A stretch of DNA of 64,000 nucleotides from CAVXSP01 sp963724645 (GTDB lineage Bacteria; Acidobacteriota; Vicinamibacteria; Vicinamibacterales; SCN-69-37), in NCBI GenBank assembly GCA_963724645.1, contig CAVRVJ010000003.1, positions 1,302,001 to 1,366,000 of the forward strand, in the 5' to 3' direction. Shown in pieces: positions 36,020-45,331 of this stretch. The position numbers and the translations under genes were made by a program. The notes under the pieces are model-generated. The model saw nothing but the letters and a program-made list of their open reading frames with translations. It had not been told where the DNA came from and did no database searches. Position 1 is the first letter of the stretch; each line of letters begins with the position of its first letter.

Positions 36020-38155
36020 ATGTCACCAACTAGACGTTCATCGGTGTCACGTCGCAAGACAGATACCGGCGCCCGGGCGGGCGCGAGTACGCCGCTCGGC
36101 GCCACGCTCGCGGCGGGCGGCGTCAACTTCAGCGTGTTCTCGAAGCACGCGGAGTACATCGATCTGCTCCTGTTCGACCGCGTTGACGACGCGACACCGG
36201 CGCGCGTGATCCGCCTCGACCCCGTGGCGAACCGCACATATCACTACTGGCACGTTTCTGTTCCGGGCCTCGAGGCCGGGCAGATCTACGGCTATCGCGC
36301 CCACGGCCGGTTCGAGCCATCGCAGGGTGAGCGATTCGACGGCGGCAAGGTCCTTCTCGATCCGTACGGACGCGCGGTCGTCGTGCCGGACGGGTACAGC
36401 CGCGACGCAGCGAGCAAGAAAGGCGAGAACACGCCCACAGCGATGAAAAGCGTCGTTGTCGATTCGGGCGCGTACAACTGGGAGGGAGACCGGCCCCTGC
36501 GCCGGCCGTCGTCGCAGACACTCGTGTACGAAATGCACGTGCGCGGATTCACCGCGCATCCCAACTCCGGCGTGCCCGAGGCGCTGCGCGGGACCTACGC
36601 CGGCCTGATCGCGAAAATACCGTATCTGCAGGCGCTCGGCGTCACCGCCCTTGAACTCCTGCCCGTCTTCCAGTTCGACGCGCTCGCCTGCCCGCCCGGT
36701 CACGTGAACTACTGGGGCTACCAGCCGGTGTCATTCTTCGCGCCGCACCAGGCCTACAGCTCGCGCCGCGATCCGCTCGGGCCGGTGGATGAGTTCCGCG
36801 ACATGGTCAAGGCGCTGCACCGGGCCGGCATCGAGGTGATCCTCGACGTCGTGTTCAACCACACGGCCGAAGGCGACCATCTCGGACCGACAATCTGCTT
36901 CCGCGGCCTTGGGGATCGGGCCTACTACATCCTCCAGGGCGCGCAGGGCCGATACGCGGACTACACGGGGTGCGGCAACACGTTGAACGCGAACCATCCG
37001 ATCGTGCGGCGGCTCATTATCGACAGCCTCCGGTACTGGGTCCAGGAGATGCACGTGGACGGGTTCCGGTTCGATCTTGCATCGATCCTGACGCGCGATC
37101 CGAGTGGTGATCCGCTGCCGAATCCTCCGATCCTCTGGGACATTGAATCCGATCCAGTGCTGGCGGGCACGCAGCTCATCGCTGAGGCGTGGGACGCGGC
37201 GGGACTGTACCAGGTGGGCAGCTTCATCGGCGACGCGTGGAAGGAATGGAACGGCCGCTTCCGCGACGACGTCCGGAGCTTTCTCCGGGGAGAGGACGGG
37301 ACGGTCGGGAAACTTGCCGACCGGCTGCTCGGCAGTCCGGAGGTCTACGGTCACAAGGGGCGCGAGGCCGAGGCCAGCGTCAATTTCGCCACCTGCCACG
37401 ACGGCTTCACGCTGAACGATCTCGTCAGCTACAACGACAAGCACAACGAGGCGAACGGCGAGGGCAACCGCGACGGCGCGGACGACAACCGGAGCTGGAA
37501 CTGCGGTGTCGAGGGGCCAACCAGCGATGTGGCCATCGAGACGCTCCGCAATCGTCAGGTGAAGAACTTCCTGACGCTTACCGTGATGTCCCTTGGCGTG
37601 CCGATGATTCTGATGGGCGACGAAGTGCGCCGAACGCAGCGCGGCAACAACAACGCCTACTGCCAGGACGATGAGACGAACTGGTTCGACTGGACGCTCG
37701 TCGAGGCGCACGCCGACGTCCTGCGCTTCGCACAACTGCTCATCGCGCGCCGCCTGCTGCGCGACATCACAGCGGAGGAGCAGCGGGTGAGCCTTGTCGA
37801 CCTGATCCACCAGGCGACAATGGCGTGGCACGGGGTCAGGCTGTTGCAGCCCGACTGGAGTCCCTCGTCGCACACCCTGGCGCTTGGCGCAGAGCTGAGC
37901 CGCGCGGGTCTCCAGATGCACCTGATCATGAACGCGTACTGGGAGCCGCTCGATTTCGAGCTGCCACCGCTCGATGGCGATGAAACGTGGCGCAGGTGGA
38001 TCGATACCTCCCTCGACTCGCCGAACGACATCGTGCCCTGGCAGGAGGCGCCGGCGCACGCGCGTCATACGTACCGCGCCGGCCCGCGTTCGGTCGTTCT
38101 CCTGTGGGCGCCGATGGCACCGGGAGGACCGGGTTCACTTGCCGAATCTACATAA
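36020..38155 (+). CDS. glgX: glycogen debranching enzyme (isoamylase type)
   Basis: 711 residues. An N-terminal carbohydrate-binding module (about 20-130: PLGATLAAGGVNFSVFS) precedes the GH13 barrel with the four conserved regions: DVVFNHTAEG, DGFRFDLASIL with the catalytic Asp, LIAEAWDAAG with the catalytic Glu, and the CHDGFTLNDLVSYNDKHN block typical of GlgX. The enzyme hydrolyses alpha-1,6 branches of glycogen-like polymers in the cytoplasm. No other glycogen genes are in the window. The ATG at 36020 follows an AAGGA site. Confidence 0.93.
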   Translation: MSPTRRSSVSRRKTDTGARAGASTPLGATLAAGGVNFSVFSKHAEYIDLLLFDRVDDATPARVIRLDPVANRTYHYWHVSVPGLEAGQIYGYRAHGRFEPSQGERFDGGKVLLDPYGRAVVVPDGYSRDAASKKGENTPTAMKSVVVDSGAYNWEGDRPLRRPSSQTLVYEMHVRGFTAHPNSGVPEALRGTYAGLIAKIPYLQALGVTALELLPVFQFDALACPPGHVNYWGYQPVSFFAPHQAYSSRRDPLGPVDEFRDMVKALHRAGIEVILDVVFNHTAEGDHLGPTICFRGLGDRAYYILQGAQGRYADYTGCGNTLNANHPIVRRLIIDSLRYWVQEMHVDGFRFDLASILTRDPSGDPLPNPPILWDIESDPVLAGTQLIAEAWDAAGLYQVGSFIGDAWKEWNGRFRDDVRSFLRGEDGTVGKLADRLLGSPEVYGHKGREAEASVNFATCHDGFTLNDLVSYNDKHNEANGEGNRDGADDNRSWNCGVEGPTSDVAIETLRNRQVKNFLTLTVMSLGVPMILMGDEVRRTQRGNNNAYCQDDETNWFDWTLVEAHADVLRFAQLLIARRLLRDITAEEQRVSLVDLIHQATMAWHGVRLLQPDWSPSSHTLALGAELSRAGLQMHLIMNAYWEPLDFELPPLDGDETWRRWIDTSLDSPNDIVPWQEAPAHARHTYRAGPRSVVLLWAPMAPGGPGSLAEST

Positions 38156-39087
38156 TCGTCCCGTCCGGGCTGTTCCGGCGAGCCACCTCGCGAGTGCGGT
38201 GATCTTCCTTTTCGTCGCTGTCAGCCCGGTCGCGGCTCAGGACCTCGAGCCCAAGGCGTACGTCGCCAGTCCCGTCGGCGCGACGTTTCTGGTCGCGGTT
38301 CTTTCGCGATCTTCGGGGTCCGTGCTGACGGACCCGACGCTGCCAATCTCCGACGTCGAAGCCAAAATGCCGATTGCCACGGCCGCGCTGGGACACACGT
38401 TTGGTCTGTTCGGGAAGCTCGCGCTGGTGTCAGGTGCGGTGCCCTATGCCTGGGCCGAAGTCACCGGCAACGTACGCGAGGAGGCCGGTTCGGTGTCGCG
38501 TACCGGACTGGCCGACGCGCGTCTCAAGCTGTCGGTCAATCTCCACGGGAATCCTGCGATGCGGCCGCGCGAGTTCGCGCGGGCGCCGCGCAGGACCATC
38601 GTGGGTGCCAGCCTCACCACGATCGCACCAACCGGCCAGTACAGACGGCGCCAGGCTGATCAATCTCGGGACACACCGCTGGGCCTTCAAGCCGGAAGTC
38701 GGAGTATCGGTCCCGAGGGGTCGGTGGGATCTCGACTCGTACCTTGGCGTCTGGCTGTTCTCGCACAACGGGGATTACTACCCCGGCGGCTCGACGCGTG
38801 CGCAAGACGGCATGGTGGCGTTCCAGGCGCACGGCAGCTACTCGTTCCGCCCCCAGCTTTGGCTGGCTCTGGACGGCACCTGGTATGCCGGCGGCGCAGC
38901 ACGGGTGAACGGAGGCGAGCCTGGAAGACGCTTGAACAACTCCCGGCTGGGCGTCACCTTTTCCATCCCAGCCTGGCGCCAGCAGTCGTTCAAGATCGCG
39001 TACAGCGCAGGCGCCATCGTCCGGACGGGGACCGACTTCAGGACGTTCAGCGTCGCGTGGCAGTGGCTCTGGCTGACGAGGTCGTAA
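38139..39087 (+). pseudogene. outer-membrane transporter-like beta-barrel protein with one frameshift
   Basis: Starts with TTG at 38139, behind GGAGG (38123-38127), overlapping the end of glgX. A signal peptide (SAVIFLFVAVSPVAAQ) leads into barrel-like strands in frame +3 up to TIAPTGQYRRRQADQ. Around base 38645 the sense passes to frame +1: INLGTHRWAFKPEVGVSVP, then LDSYLGVWLFSHNGDYYPGG and a C-terminus WQWLWLTRS at 39087. The pattern matches the transporter family related to MetA of phenol degradation (PF13557-like). One base gained or lost near 38645 separates the halves. Confidence 0.7.
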
Positions 39088-39110
39088 CAGTCGTGACAGT
39101 CGTGCCGAGC

Positions 39111-40370
39111 ATGACGATCAAGTCGATCGCCGCCGCCGTTGTGCTCCTGGTCGCGTCAGCGGCCGCGGCGAATCAACTCGAGGGGCGGCCGATCCTGACG
39201 CTGACGGTGACCGGCCTCCACCATATCGACGAGACCGTCGTCACCGCGCAAATCGAGACGCGTCCCGGCCGGCTCTACGCCCAGAGCATTGCGGACAAAG
39301 ATATCCTCCGCCTGGAGCAGCTTCGCGTCTTCAGCAGCATCTCAATCACGCCCATCGAGGCCGGCGAGGGCGTGCGCGTCGAGGTGCGCGTCGTCGAGAG
39401 CCCTCGCATGCTGCCGGCCGTGTCATTCTCCCTCACCGATGAGAGTGGGGCGGCCATCGGCCCGGCCGTCGAGGTGCTCAGCATCCACGGTCATCCCCTC
39501 GACGTCACTGCGCTCAGCCAATTCGGCGGTCAGACCCTGGTCGGGGTGAGCGAGGTGTCACCGCTGCTCACCGACCGCCCCCTCTGGCACAGCGTCAGTC
39601 TCTCGCTCCGCGACCGCACCAACCGCCTGGAGGACTTCCACGAGCGTTCGGTCGATCTCGATGCGCGGATTGGCGTGCGCGGCTCGGAGGCCTGGAAGAC
39701 GGGCGCGATCGTTCAGTTGTACGGCGTCGGAAGCGACGTGAGCGGCGCCACGCTGTCCGCGGACAACCACGACATGTTCTTCGGCGTGGGTGGCGTTTTC
39801 GACTACGACAGTCGTGACTCATTGACGACGACCACGCGCGGCTGGTGGAACACCGCCGATGCGATCTGGCACGGCGGAAGCGGCACCTTCGCCACACTGG
39901 ATCTCGACCTGCGCCGCTACCAACCGATCGCGTCACGACACATCGTTGTGGCGACGGGGCTGTTGACGTTGCAGTCCGGCGAGCCCGGCGTGGACCTGCC
40001 GACGTACACGGACTATGCCATTGGCGGCGAGAACTCCGTTCGCGGCTGGGAATTTGCGTCCAGGCGCGGCAAGAACCAGGCCATCGCGTCGCTGGAGTAT
40101 CGCTACATGGCGGTTCCGACGCGGACGCTGCGCTTCGGACGGTTTGGTTTCTATCTTGGCCTCGCGTTAGCCGCATTCGGCGACGCCGGCTCGGCGTGGA
40201 GTAAGCCGGAGGACTTCTCCAACCATGTGATTTCCGGCGGCGGCGTCGGCCTGCGCCTCTTCGTGCCGTACGTCGACGTGATCAGGCTGGATGTGTCGTT
40301 CGGGAGCGCCTTGAGTGTGGACCTTGGTCTCGGCGAAAAGGCGGTCGCGCAGCGAAACCGGGTGCGCTGA
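39111..40370 (+). CDS. BamA/TamA-like outer-membrane surface-antigen (D15) protein
   Basis: 419 residues from the ATG at 39111. A signal segment (KSIAAAVVLLVASAAAANQ) is followed by one POTRA-like domain (ILTLTVTGLHHIDETVV, ARIxVRV-type strands to about 100). Then comes a D15 barrel with GGVFDYDSRDSLTTTTRGWW, YAIGGENSVRGWEFASR and the terminal GVGLRLFVPYVDVIRLDVSFGS. The GxxxVRGW loop is the hallmark of this family, which inserts or secretes outer-membrane proteins. Compared with typical BamA it has fewer POTRA domains and is short. It directly follows the broken transporter gene. Confidence 0.85.
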   Translation: MTIKSIAAAVVLLVASAAAANQLEGRPILTLTVTGLHHIDETVVTAQIETRPGRLYAQSIADKDILRLEQLRVFSSISITPIEAGEGVRVEVRVVESPRMLPAVSFSLTDESGAAIGPAVEVLSIHGHPLDVTALSQFGGQTLVGVSEVSPLLTDRPLWHSVSLSLRDRTNRLEDFHERSVDLDARIGVRGSEAWKTGAIVQLYGVGSDVSGATLSADNHDMFFGVGGVFDYDSRDSLTTTTRGWWNTADAIWHGGSGTFATLDLDLRRYQPIASRHIVVATGLLTLQSGEPGVDLPTYTDYAIGGENSVRGWEFASRRGKNQAIASLEYRYMAVPTRTLRFGRFGFYLGLALAAFGDAGSAWSKPEDFSNHVISGGGVGLRLFVPYVDVIRLDVSFGSALSVDLGLGEKAVAQRNRVR

Positions 40371-40445
40371 TGCGCGCGGAGCCCTGATGCCTTGTCGCGA
40401 CCAGACCCCAACGGGCGGATAATGCGGCAGCCGATTGGAGGTCCC

Positions 40446-42606
40446 ATGCGCATCCGTGCCGCCCTCGCGTTCTGGCTGTTGCTGTTCGTGCCGGTGGCGG
40501 CGCGGCCGGGCCAGCAGGACCGGCCCGCGCCCAAGTTCACGGTTGAACAGATCCTGGGCTTTCCCTCCCCCGAGAATCTCGTGGCCTCGCCGGTTGGGGC
40601 CGCGATTGCCTGGACGTTCAACGAGCGGGGCGTACGCAACATCTACGTCGCGGAGGCTCCCGGCTTCGAGGCTCGGCGCGTCACTGCGTATCGCGACGAC
40701 GACGGGCAGGAGTTGACACAGATCGCCTTCTCGCGCGACGGCAAGCACATCGTCTACGTGCGCGGCGGCGATCACGGATCGAATCGACAGGCCGAGCCGC
40801 CGAATCCGGCGGAAAGTCCCGTCCAGCCAAAGGTTCAGATCTGGTCCATCCCGGTTGCCGGTGGATCACCAAAGCTTGTCGGCGACGGCGACGAACCGGT
40901 TGTGGCGCCCGACGGCGATCGTCTCGCGTTTATCAGGAACCGGCAGATCTGGTACGCCTCGATCGACGGATCGAAACCTCCGCAGCAGGCGTTCTACGCG
41001 CGTGGTGCGAGTGAGTCGCCGGCATGGTCGCCGGATGGGCGGACCCTCGCCTTCGTCTCCAATCGCGGCGATCACAGCTTCATCGGACTGGTGGCCGGCG
41101 ACCAGCCGATCCGGTTCATCGCGCCGTCGACGTCGCGTGATTCGATGCCCGTCTGGTCGGCCGACGGGAAGAAGATCGCGTTTCTTCGCCAGCCAGGCAC
41201 TGGCGGCGCGCCGCAGCCTCCGCTCGCCAGGCGTGAACCGGCGCCATGGTCCGTGATGGTCGCGAACGTCGGCGCACCCGGTACAACGTTCCGGTCGTCA
41301 GCGCCGTGACTAGCGGCCGTGCGCCCGTCGATCGGATTCTGCAGAATCCCGGCGGCATCGGGCTCCGATGGGCCGCCGACGACACGCTCGTCTTCATGTC
41401 GTACCGCGACGGCTTTCCGCACCTGTATGCCCTTCAGCATCCGGATATGGCTGGAGCACCGAAGCTTCTGACGCCAGGCGCGTTCATGGTCGAACAGGTG
41501 ACGCTCTCGTCCGATCGGCGATCCGCGATCTACAACGCGAACACTGGAGTGGATCGCGAGCGACGTCGACCGCCGGCATCTGTTCACGGTGCCAGTCAGC
41601 GGCGGTACGCCGACGCCGCTCACGCCTGGAACCGGCATTGAGTGGAGCCCGGTGGCAACGGCCGACGGCCAGACGATCGCGTTTCTCAAGTCGGACGCGC
41701 AACATCCGCCTGCGCCCGCTCGCATGACAGCGCCAGGCGGCGCGCCGCAGGCAATTGGCGCGACTCTGCTCGCAGCGGATTTTCCTGCCGCCAGGCTTGT
41801 CACGCCCGAGCTGGTGTCTTTCAAGGCGAGCGACGGGGTCGAGGCTTCGGCCAGCTCTTCAAGCCGGCTGGGGTGACCGGCCGGCGGCCGGCGGTCGTGT
41901 ATATCCACGGCGGTGGCCCGCGGCAGATGCTGCTCGGTTGGCACTACCGCTGGGAGTACGCCAACGACTACGGCGCAAATCAGTACCTCGCCAGCCTGGG
42001 CTTCGTGGTGCTCTCGGTGGACTACCGGCTGAGCGTCGGCTACGGGCAGGCTTTTCAGTTTGCCGACAACACTGGGGCGCGCGGGGCGGCCGAATATCGC
42101 GACATCCTCGCGGCCGGCAAGTACCTGCAGTCGCGCGCCGATGTCGATCCGGCACGGATCGGCGCCTGGGGCGGCTCGTATGGCGGCTATCTCACCGCGC
42201 TGGCGTTAGGACGGAATTCCGACGTGTTCGCCGCGGGCGTGGACATGCACGGTGTGCACGACCGGCTGCCGGCGTTGAACCCTGTGCAATTTGCTCACGC
42301 GGTGGTCGGCGACGGGCTCGTCGAAGCCGACGTCCGGCAGGCGCTGAAGATCCAGTTCGAGTCCTCGCCGATTGCCGCGGTGTCGACCTGGAAATCTCCG
42401 GTCCTGCTGATCCACGGCGACGACGATCGGACCGTGGATTTTCATCAGACGGTCGATCTCGAACGACGGCTGAACGCGAGGGCGTCAAAGTCGAAAGCCT
42501 CGTGCTGCCCGACGACGTGCACGACGCGCTCCTGTGGCGGAACTGGACGACGGCGATCGGCGCGATGGCGGAGTTCTTTCAGCGGACCCTCCAGCCGGCC
42601 CGCTGA
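40446..42606 (+). pseudogene. S9 family peptidase (prolyl-oligopeptidase type) with about four frameshifts
   Basis: The signal peptide and the WD40-like propeller begin in frame +3 (VEQILGFPSPENLVASP; IWYASIDGSKPPQQ). Near 41280 the sense moves to +2 (LRWAADDTLVFMSYRDGFPHLYAL). Near 41555 it returns to +3 (FTVPVSGGTPTPLTPGTG), near 41855 to +2 with the catalytic domain (VVYIHGGGPR, GGSYGGYLTAL, IHGDDDRTVDF), and near 42475 to +1 for the catalytic His region (VLPDDVHDALLWR). Ser, Asp and His of the triad all survive, which argues for errors or very young damage. An ATG at 40422 is an alternative start. Confidence 0.8.
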
Positions 42607-42724
42607 GGGACGGCTGCGATTCCGTCACATGCGATCAAGCATCCACCTTCGGCCTGGACGAAGCGTCTCGAGGAACGCGCCCGCTCGAACGCTGACGAGG
42701 AGGTCTGGACGCTGAATCGCGCCC

Positions 42725-43261
42725 TCACTCCTGCTGGCTCGGGAAGAGCTCTGCTTCGCCACGATCGGCCTGCAGCGTTCCGATCGCGTCGAGCTGGCGC
42801 TGAAGCGCCATCCGGTCCAACATCTCCAGCCGCAGGCTGGTGAAGATCTTGATGCGGGCGTCCAGCTCACGAAACGCCGTGCTGAATGCACGAAATCTGA
42901 TCTCTTCGGACCCTTCGACCGCCGCCGGATCTTCGATGCCCCAGTGCGCGGTCATCGGCTGACCGGGCCAGATCGGGCAGACCTCGCTGGCTGCGCGGTC
43001 GCAGACCGTGAAGACGAAGTGCAGCGTCGGCGCACCGGGCGCCGCGAACTCGTCCCAACTCTTGCTGCGGAGGCCGTCCGTTGGCAGGTGGTATTTCCTG
43101 AGCACGTCGAGCGCCATCGGATGCACCTCGCCCTTGGGATGACTCCCGGCACTGAAACCATGGAAACGCCCGCGACCCCAGTGGTTGATGAGCACTTCTC
43201 CAATGATGCTGCGCGCGGAGTTTCCCGTGCAGAGGAACAGGACGTTGTAGGGGTGTGTCAT
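42725..43261 (-). CDS. arsC: arsenate reductase, thioredoxin-linked LMW phosphatase type
   Basis: 178 residues with the phosphatase-like loop LCTGNSARS (catalytic Cys11) and the redox cysteines CDRAASEVCPIWPG, matching the arsenate reductases coupled to thioredoxin. It reduces arsenate to arsenite, and the last gene of the operon after arsR and arsM would supply their substrate. The spacing to arsM is 35 bases. It is a cytoplasmic enzyme with full family length plus a C-terminal helix. Confidence 0.92.
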   Translation of the reverse strand: MTHPYNVLFLCTGNSARSIIGEVLINHWGRGRFHGFSAGSHPKGEVHPMALDVLRKYHLPTDGLRSKSWDEFAAPGAPTLHFVFTVCDRAASEVCPIWPGQPMTAHWGIEDPAAVEGSEEIRFRAFSTAFRELDARIKIFTSLRLEMLDRMALQRQLDAIGTLQADRGEAELFPSQQE

Positions 43262-43296
43262 GGAGGACCTTTAACACGCGCGTTCGTGCGCCACGA

Positions 43297-44151
43297 TCAG
43301 CTGCAGCAGCCGGGGCCGCAGCAGGCCGTTGACGCGGGTTTGGTCGCCCGCACGAACGCGCTGGCGAAGGTGCCGTCCACTTCTTTCGCGAGCGCATCGA
43401 CATCGAGTCCTTCCGCAGCGAGAAAGGTCCGTGCGTCGTCGATGCTGTACACGCGGGTCTCCTCAATACCGATGTGCTCGAAACCTGCCTCGGCGAGCTT
43501 CGCGACGTAATCGGAATCGCGCAGGGCGCCGGCGACGCATCCCACCCACAGTTCCATGTGCTTCCTGATCGCCGGCGGCACCCGACCGCGCACGACCACG
43601 TCCGACACCGCGAACCGGCCCCCGGGCTTCAAAACGCGGAAGGCTTCGCGCAGCACGCGATCCTTGTCGCCGGACAGGTTGATCACGCAGTTCGAGATGA
43701 TCACGTCCACGGAGTTGTCCGGCAGCGGAATGTGCTCGATCTCGCCCTTGAGAAAGGTGACGTTCTCGAGACCGCTCTTGCGCTTGGCTTCCTCGGCGAT
43801 CGCCAGCATCTCGTCAGTCATGTCCAGGCCGAAGGCCCAGCCGTTCGGACCGACGTGGCGGGCGGACAGCAGAACGTCGATGCCGCCACCCGACCCCAAA
43901 TCGAGGACGGTTTCGCCGTCCCTCAACTCCGCCAGGGCCGTCGGATTGCCGCAGCCCAGTGACGCCCTCAGGGCGAGTTCCGGGACCTCACGCTCCTGGC
44001 GCGCGTCGTACAAGTTCGACGTGATTGGGTCGCAACAGCCGTCAGACGCCGCGGCGCCTCCGCAGCACGCACTTCCCGCGCCGGTCCTGGCGCGGAGGGC
44101 CGCCTGGCCGTACTTTTCCTTGACGACGTTCTTCAGATGTCCGGTGCTCAC
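43297..44151 (-). CDS. arsM: arsenite S-adenosylmethionine methyltransferase
   Basis: 284 residues. The SAM-binding motif VLDLGSGGGIDVLL is clear. The three arsenic-binding cysteine regions are present: ASLGCGNPTAL, ISNCVINLSGDK and LWVGCVAGALRDS. Additional Cys-rich ends (SACCGGAAA near the N-terminus and ACCGPGCCS at the C-terminus) are typical of bacterial ArsM. It methylates arsenite, leading to volatile or less harmful forms. It lies 12 bases behind arsR and is probably co-transcribed with it. Confidence 0.93.
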   Translation of the reverse strand: MSTGHLKNVVKEKYGQAALRARTGAGSACCGGAAASDGCCDPITSNLYDARQEREVPELALRASLGCGNPTALAELRDGETVLDLGSGGGIDVLLSARHVGPNGWAFGLDMTDEMLAIAEEAKRKSGLENVTFLKGEIEHIPLPDNSVDVIISNCVINLSGDKDRVLREAFRVLKPGGRFAVSDVVVRGRVPPAIRKHMELWVGCVAGALRDSDYVAKLAEAGFEHIGIEETRVYSIDDARTFLAAEGLDVDALAKEVDGTFASAFVRATKPASTACCGPGCCS

Positions 44152-44163
44152 AGAGTCCTCTCC

Positions 44164-44505
44164 TCACTTAGACAGGGCAGCGATCCGCCTGGGTTCGACG
44201 GCCCTATTGCGGGTACAGCATTCGGCATAAAGAAACCCGAGCAGTTCCTCGAGCGCTTTCGTGTTCGCCCGGTAGCGAATGAAGGCCTTTTCGCGCTCGG
44301 CGGTGACCAGATCGTCAATCTTGAGTTTCTCGAGATGGTGGGACAGTGTCGAGCCGGCGATGCCGGTCTCCGCCTGGATGTCGCCGACGACCATGCCGTC
44401 CGGGTGCACGGACAGGAGCAAGCGCACGATGCGCAACCGCGGCTCCGCGCCCAACGCCGCGAACATGTCGGCGAAGCGCGTGACTGCGGCCTCGGTCAGT
44501 TTCAT
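44164..44505 (-). CDS. arsR: ArsR-family metalloregulator
   Basis: 113 residues with a winged helix: TRFADMFAALGAEPRLRIVRLL, ETGIAGSTLSHHLEKLK, and the wing RYRANTKALEELLG. There is no CxC in the recognition helix region; instead a vicinal pair Cys96-Cys97 (YAECCTRN) near the C-terminus can bind arsenite, as in ArsR proteins of the Acidithiobacillus type. It should repress the operon until arsenite is bound. The operator (44514-44529) lies eight bases before its start codon. Confidence 0.9.
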   Translation of the reverse strand: MKLTEAAVTRFADMFAALGAEPRLRIVRLLLSVHPDGMVVGDIQAETGIAGSTLSHHLEKLKIDDLVTAEREKAFIRYRANTKALEELLGFLYAECCTRNRAVEPRRIAALSK

Positions 44506-44513
44506 ATCAACAA

Positions 44514-44529
44514 TTCTACAATAGTAGAA
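44514..44529. promoter_or_regulatory. palindromic ArsR operator candidate
   Basis: A perfect inverted repeat TTCTAC-AATA-GTAGAA immediately upstream of arsR. It is AT-rich within GC-rich DNA and ends nine bases from the start codon, as expected for an autoregulatory ArsR operator that overlaps the promoter. Confidence 0.7.
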
Positions 44530-44746
44530 ATATAGATGTCAATATTGCTGCCACAGCCGGGTGTGCTGACTCCGCCCGAGGATTGGCTCCACGCCCCAGC
44601 CCGCTGAACTTTACCCGGTTCTCAACGCGCTGTTGGCGGCAATGCGCGACGCGGAAGGCGTCCGCTCGCTTGACTCCGTCCGCAGGGTACACAATCCTTG
44701 GCTGGTCAGCACGACGCATGTTTCTCCGGCACCTCCCCGCACACGC

Positions 44747-45331
44747 ATGACCGATCTGCACAGCCGGCGCCTCTTCCTTCGGGCCGCCGTTGCGGCAAGC
44801 GCCGCATGGGCGGCGGCCAGTCTCGGCGACGTGGAGGACGCGCTGGCGTGGGCGGCCCAGCGGGCCGCGGACGGCGACCGCGCGGCGACCCTGGCGCTCA
44901 CGCCTGCGCAAGCCGACGTGATCGACGCCGTCGCCTCGCGGATCCTTCCGGCAGTGGACGGCCGTCCGGGCGCGCGAGAAGCCGGCGCCCTGTACTTCAT
45001 CGACAAGGCGCTGGCGACCTTCAACACCGGCCAGAAACCGCTCTACGCGCGAGGCGTCGCCGACCTCGATCGACGAGCGGCCCGCCGCTGGAAGGGCAGT
45101 GCGGGCTTCGCAGCATTGACGTCCTCGCAGCAGGACGAACTGCTTCGCGAGATCGAAAAGACGCCGTTCTTTGAGGCTGTACGCTTCGATACGATCGTCG
45201 GCGTCTTCGCGTTACCGAGCTGGGGCGGCAATCGCGACTACGCGGGCTGGAAACTGCTCGGCATCGACCACCAGATGGCCTACCAGGCGCCGTTCGGGTA
45301 CTACGACGCCGAAGCGAACAGGCCGCGCTGA
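44747..45331 (+). CDS. gluconate 2-dehydrogenase subunit 3 family protein, Tat-exported
   Basis: 194 residues from the ATG at 44747 at the head of a twin-arginine signal (HSRRLFLRAAVAASAAW). The body (LTPAQADVIDAVASRILPAVDG, ALYFIDKALATF, TPFFEAVRFDTIVGVFALP, NRDYAGWKLLGID) is typical of the small subunit that partners membrane or periplasmic GMC-type dehydrogenases. Its stop overlaps the start of the GMC gene by one base (TGATG at 45329-45333), so the pair is translationally coupled and likely forms a two-subunit periplasmic sugar oxidoreductase. Confidence 0.88.
   Translation: MTDLHSRRLFLRAAVAASAAWAAASLGDVEDALAWAAQRAADGDRAATLALTPAQADVIDAVASRILPAVDGRPGAREAGALYFIDKALATFNTGQKPLYARGVADLDRRAARRWKGSAGFAALTSSQQDELLREIEKTPFFEAVRFDTIVGVFALPSWGGNRDYAGWKLLGIDHQMAYQAPFGYYDAEANRPR

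Noticed and set aside
36731..38068. Open frame of about 445 codons on the - strand opposite glgX
   Set aside because: glgX carries all GH13 motifs on the + strand; the antisense frame has none.
37974..40370. One very long + strand frame that seems to fuse the transporter-like gene and the BamA-like gene
   Set aside because: The middle part reads as nonsense; the first gene shifts to another frame near 38645 and ends at 39087, and the second has its own start and signal at 39111.
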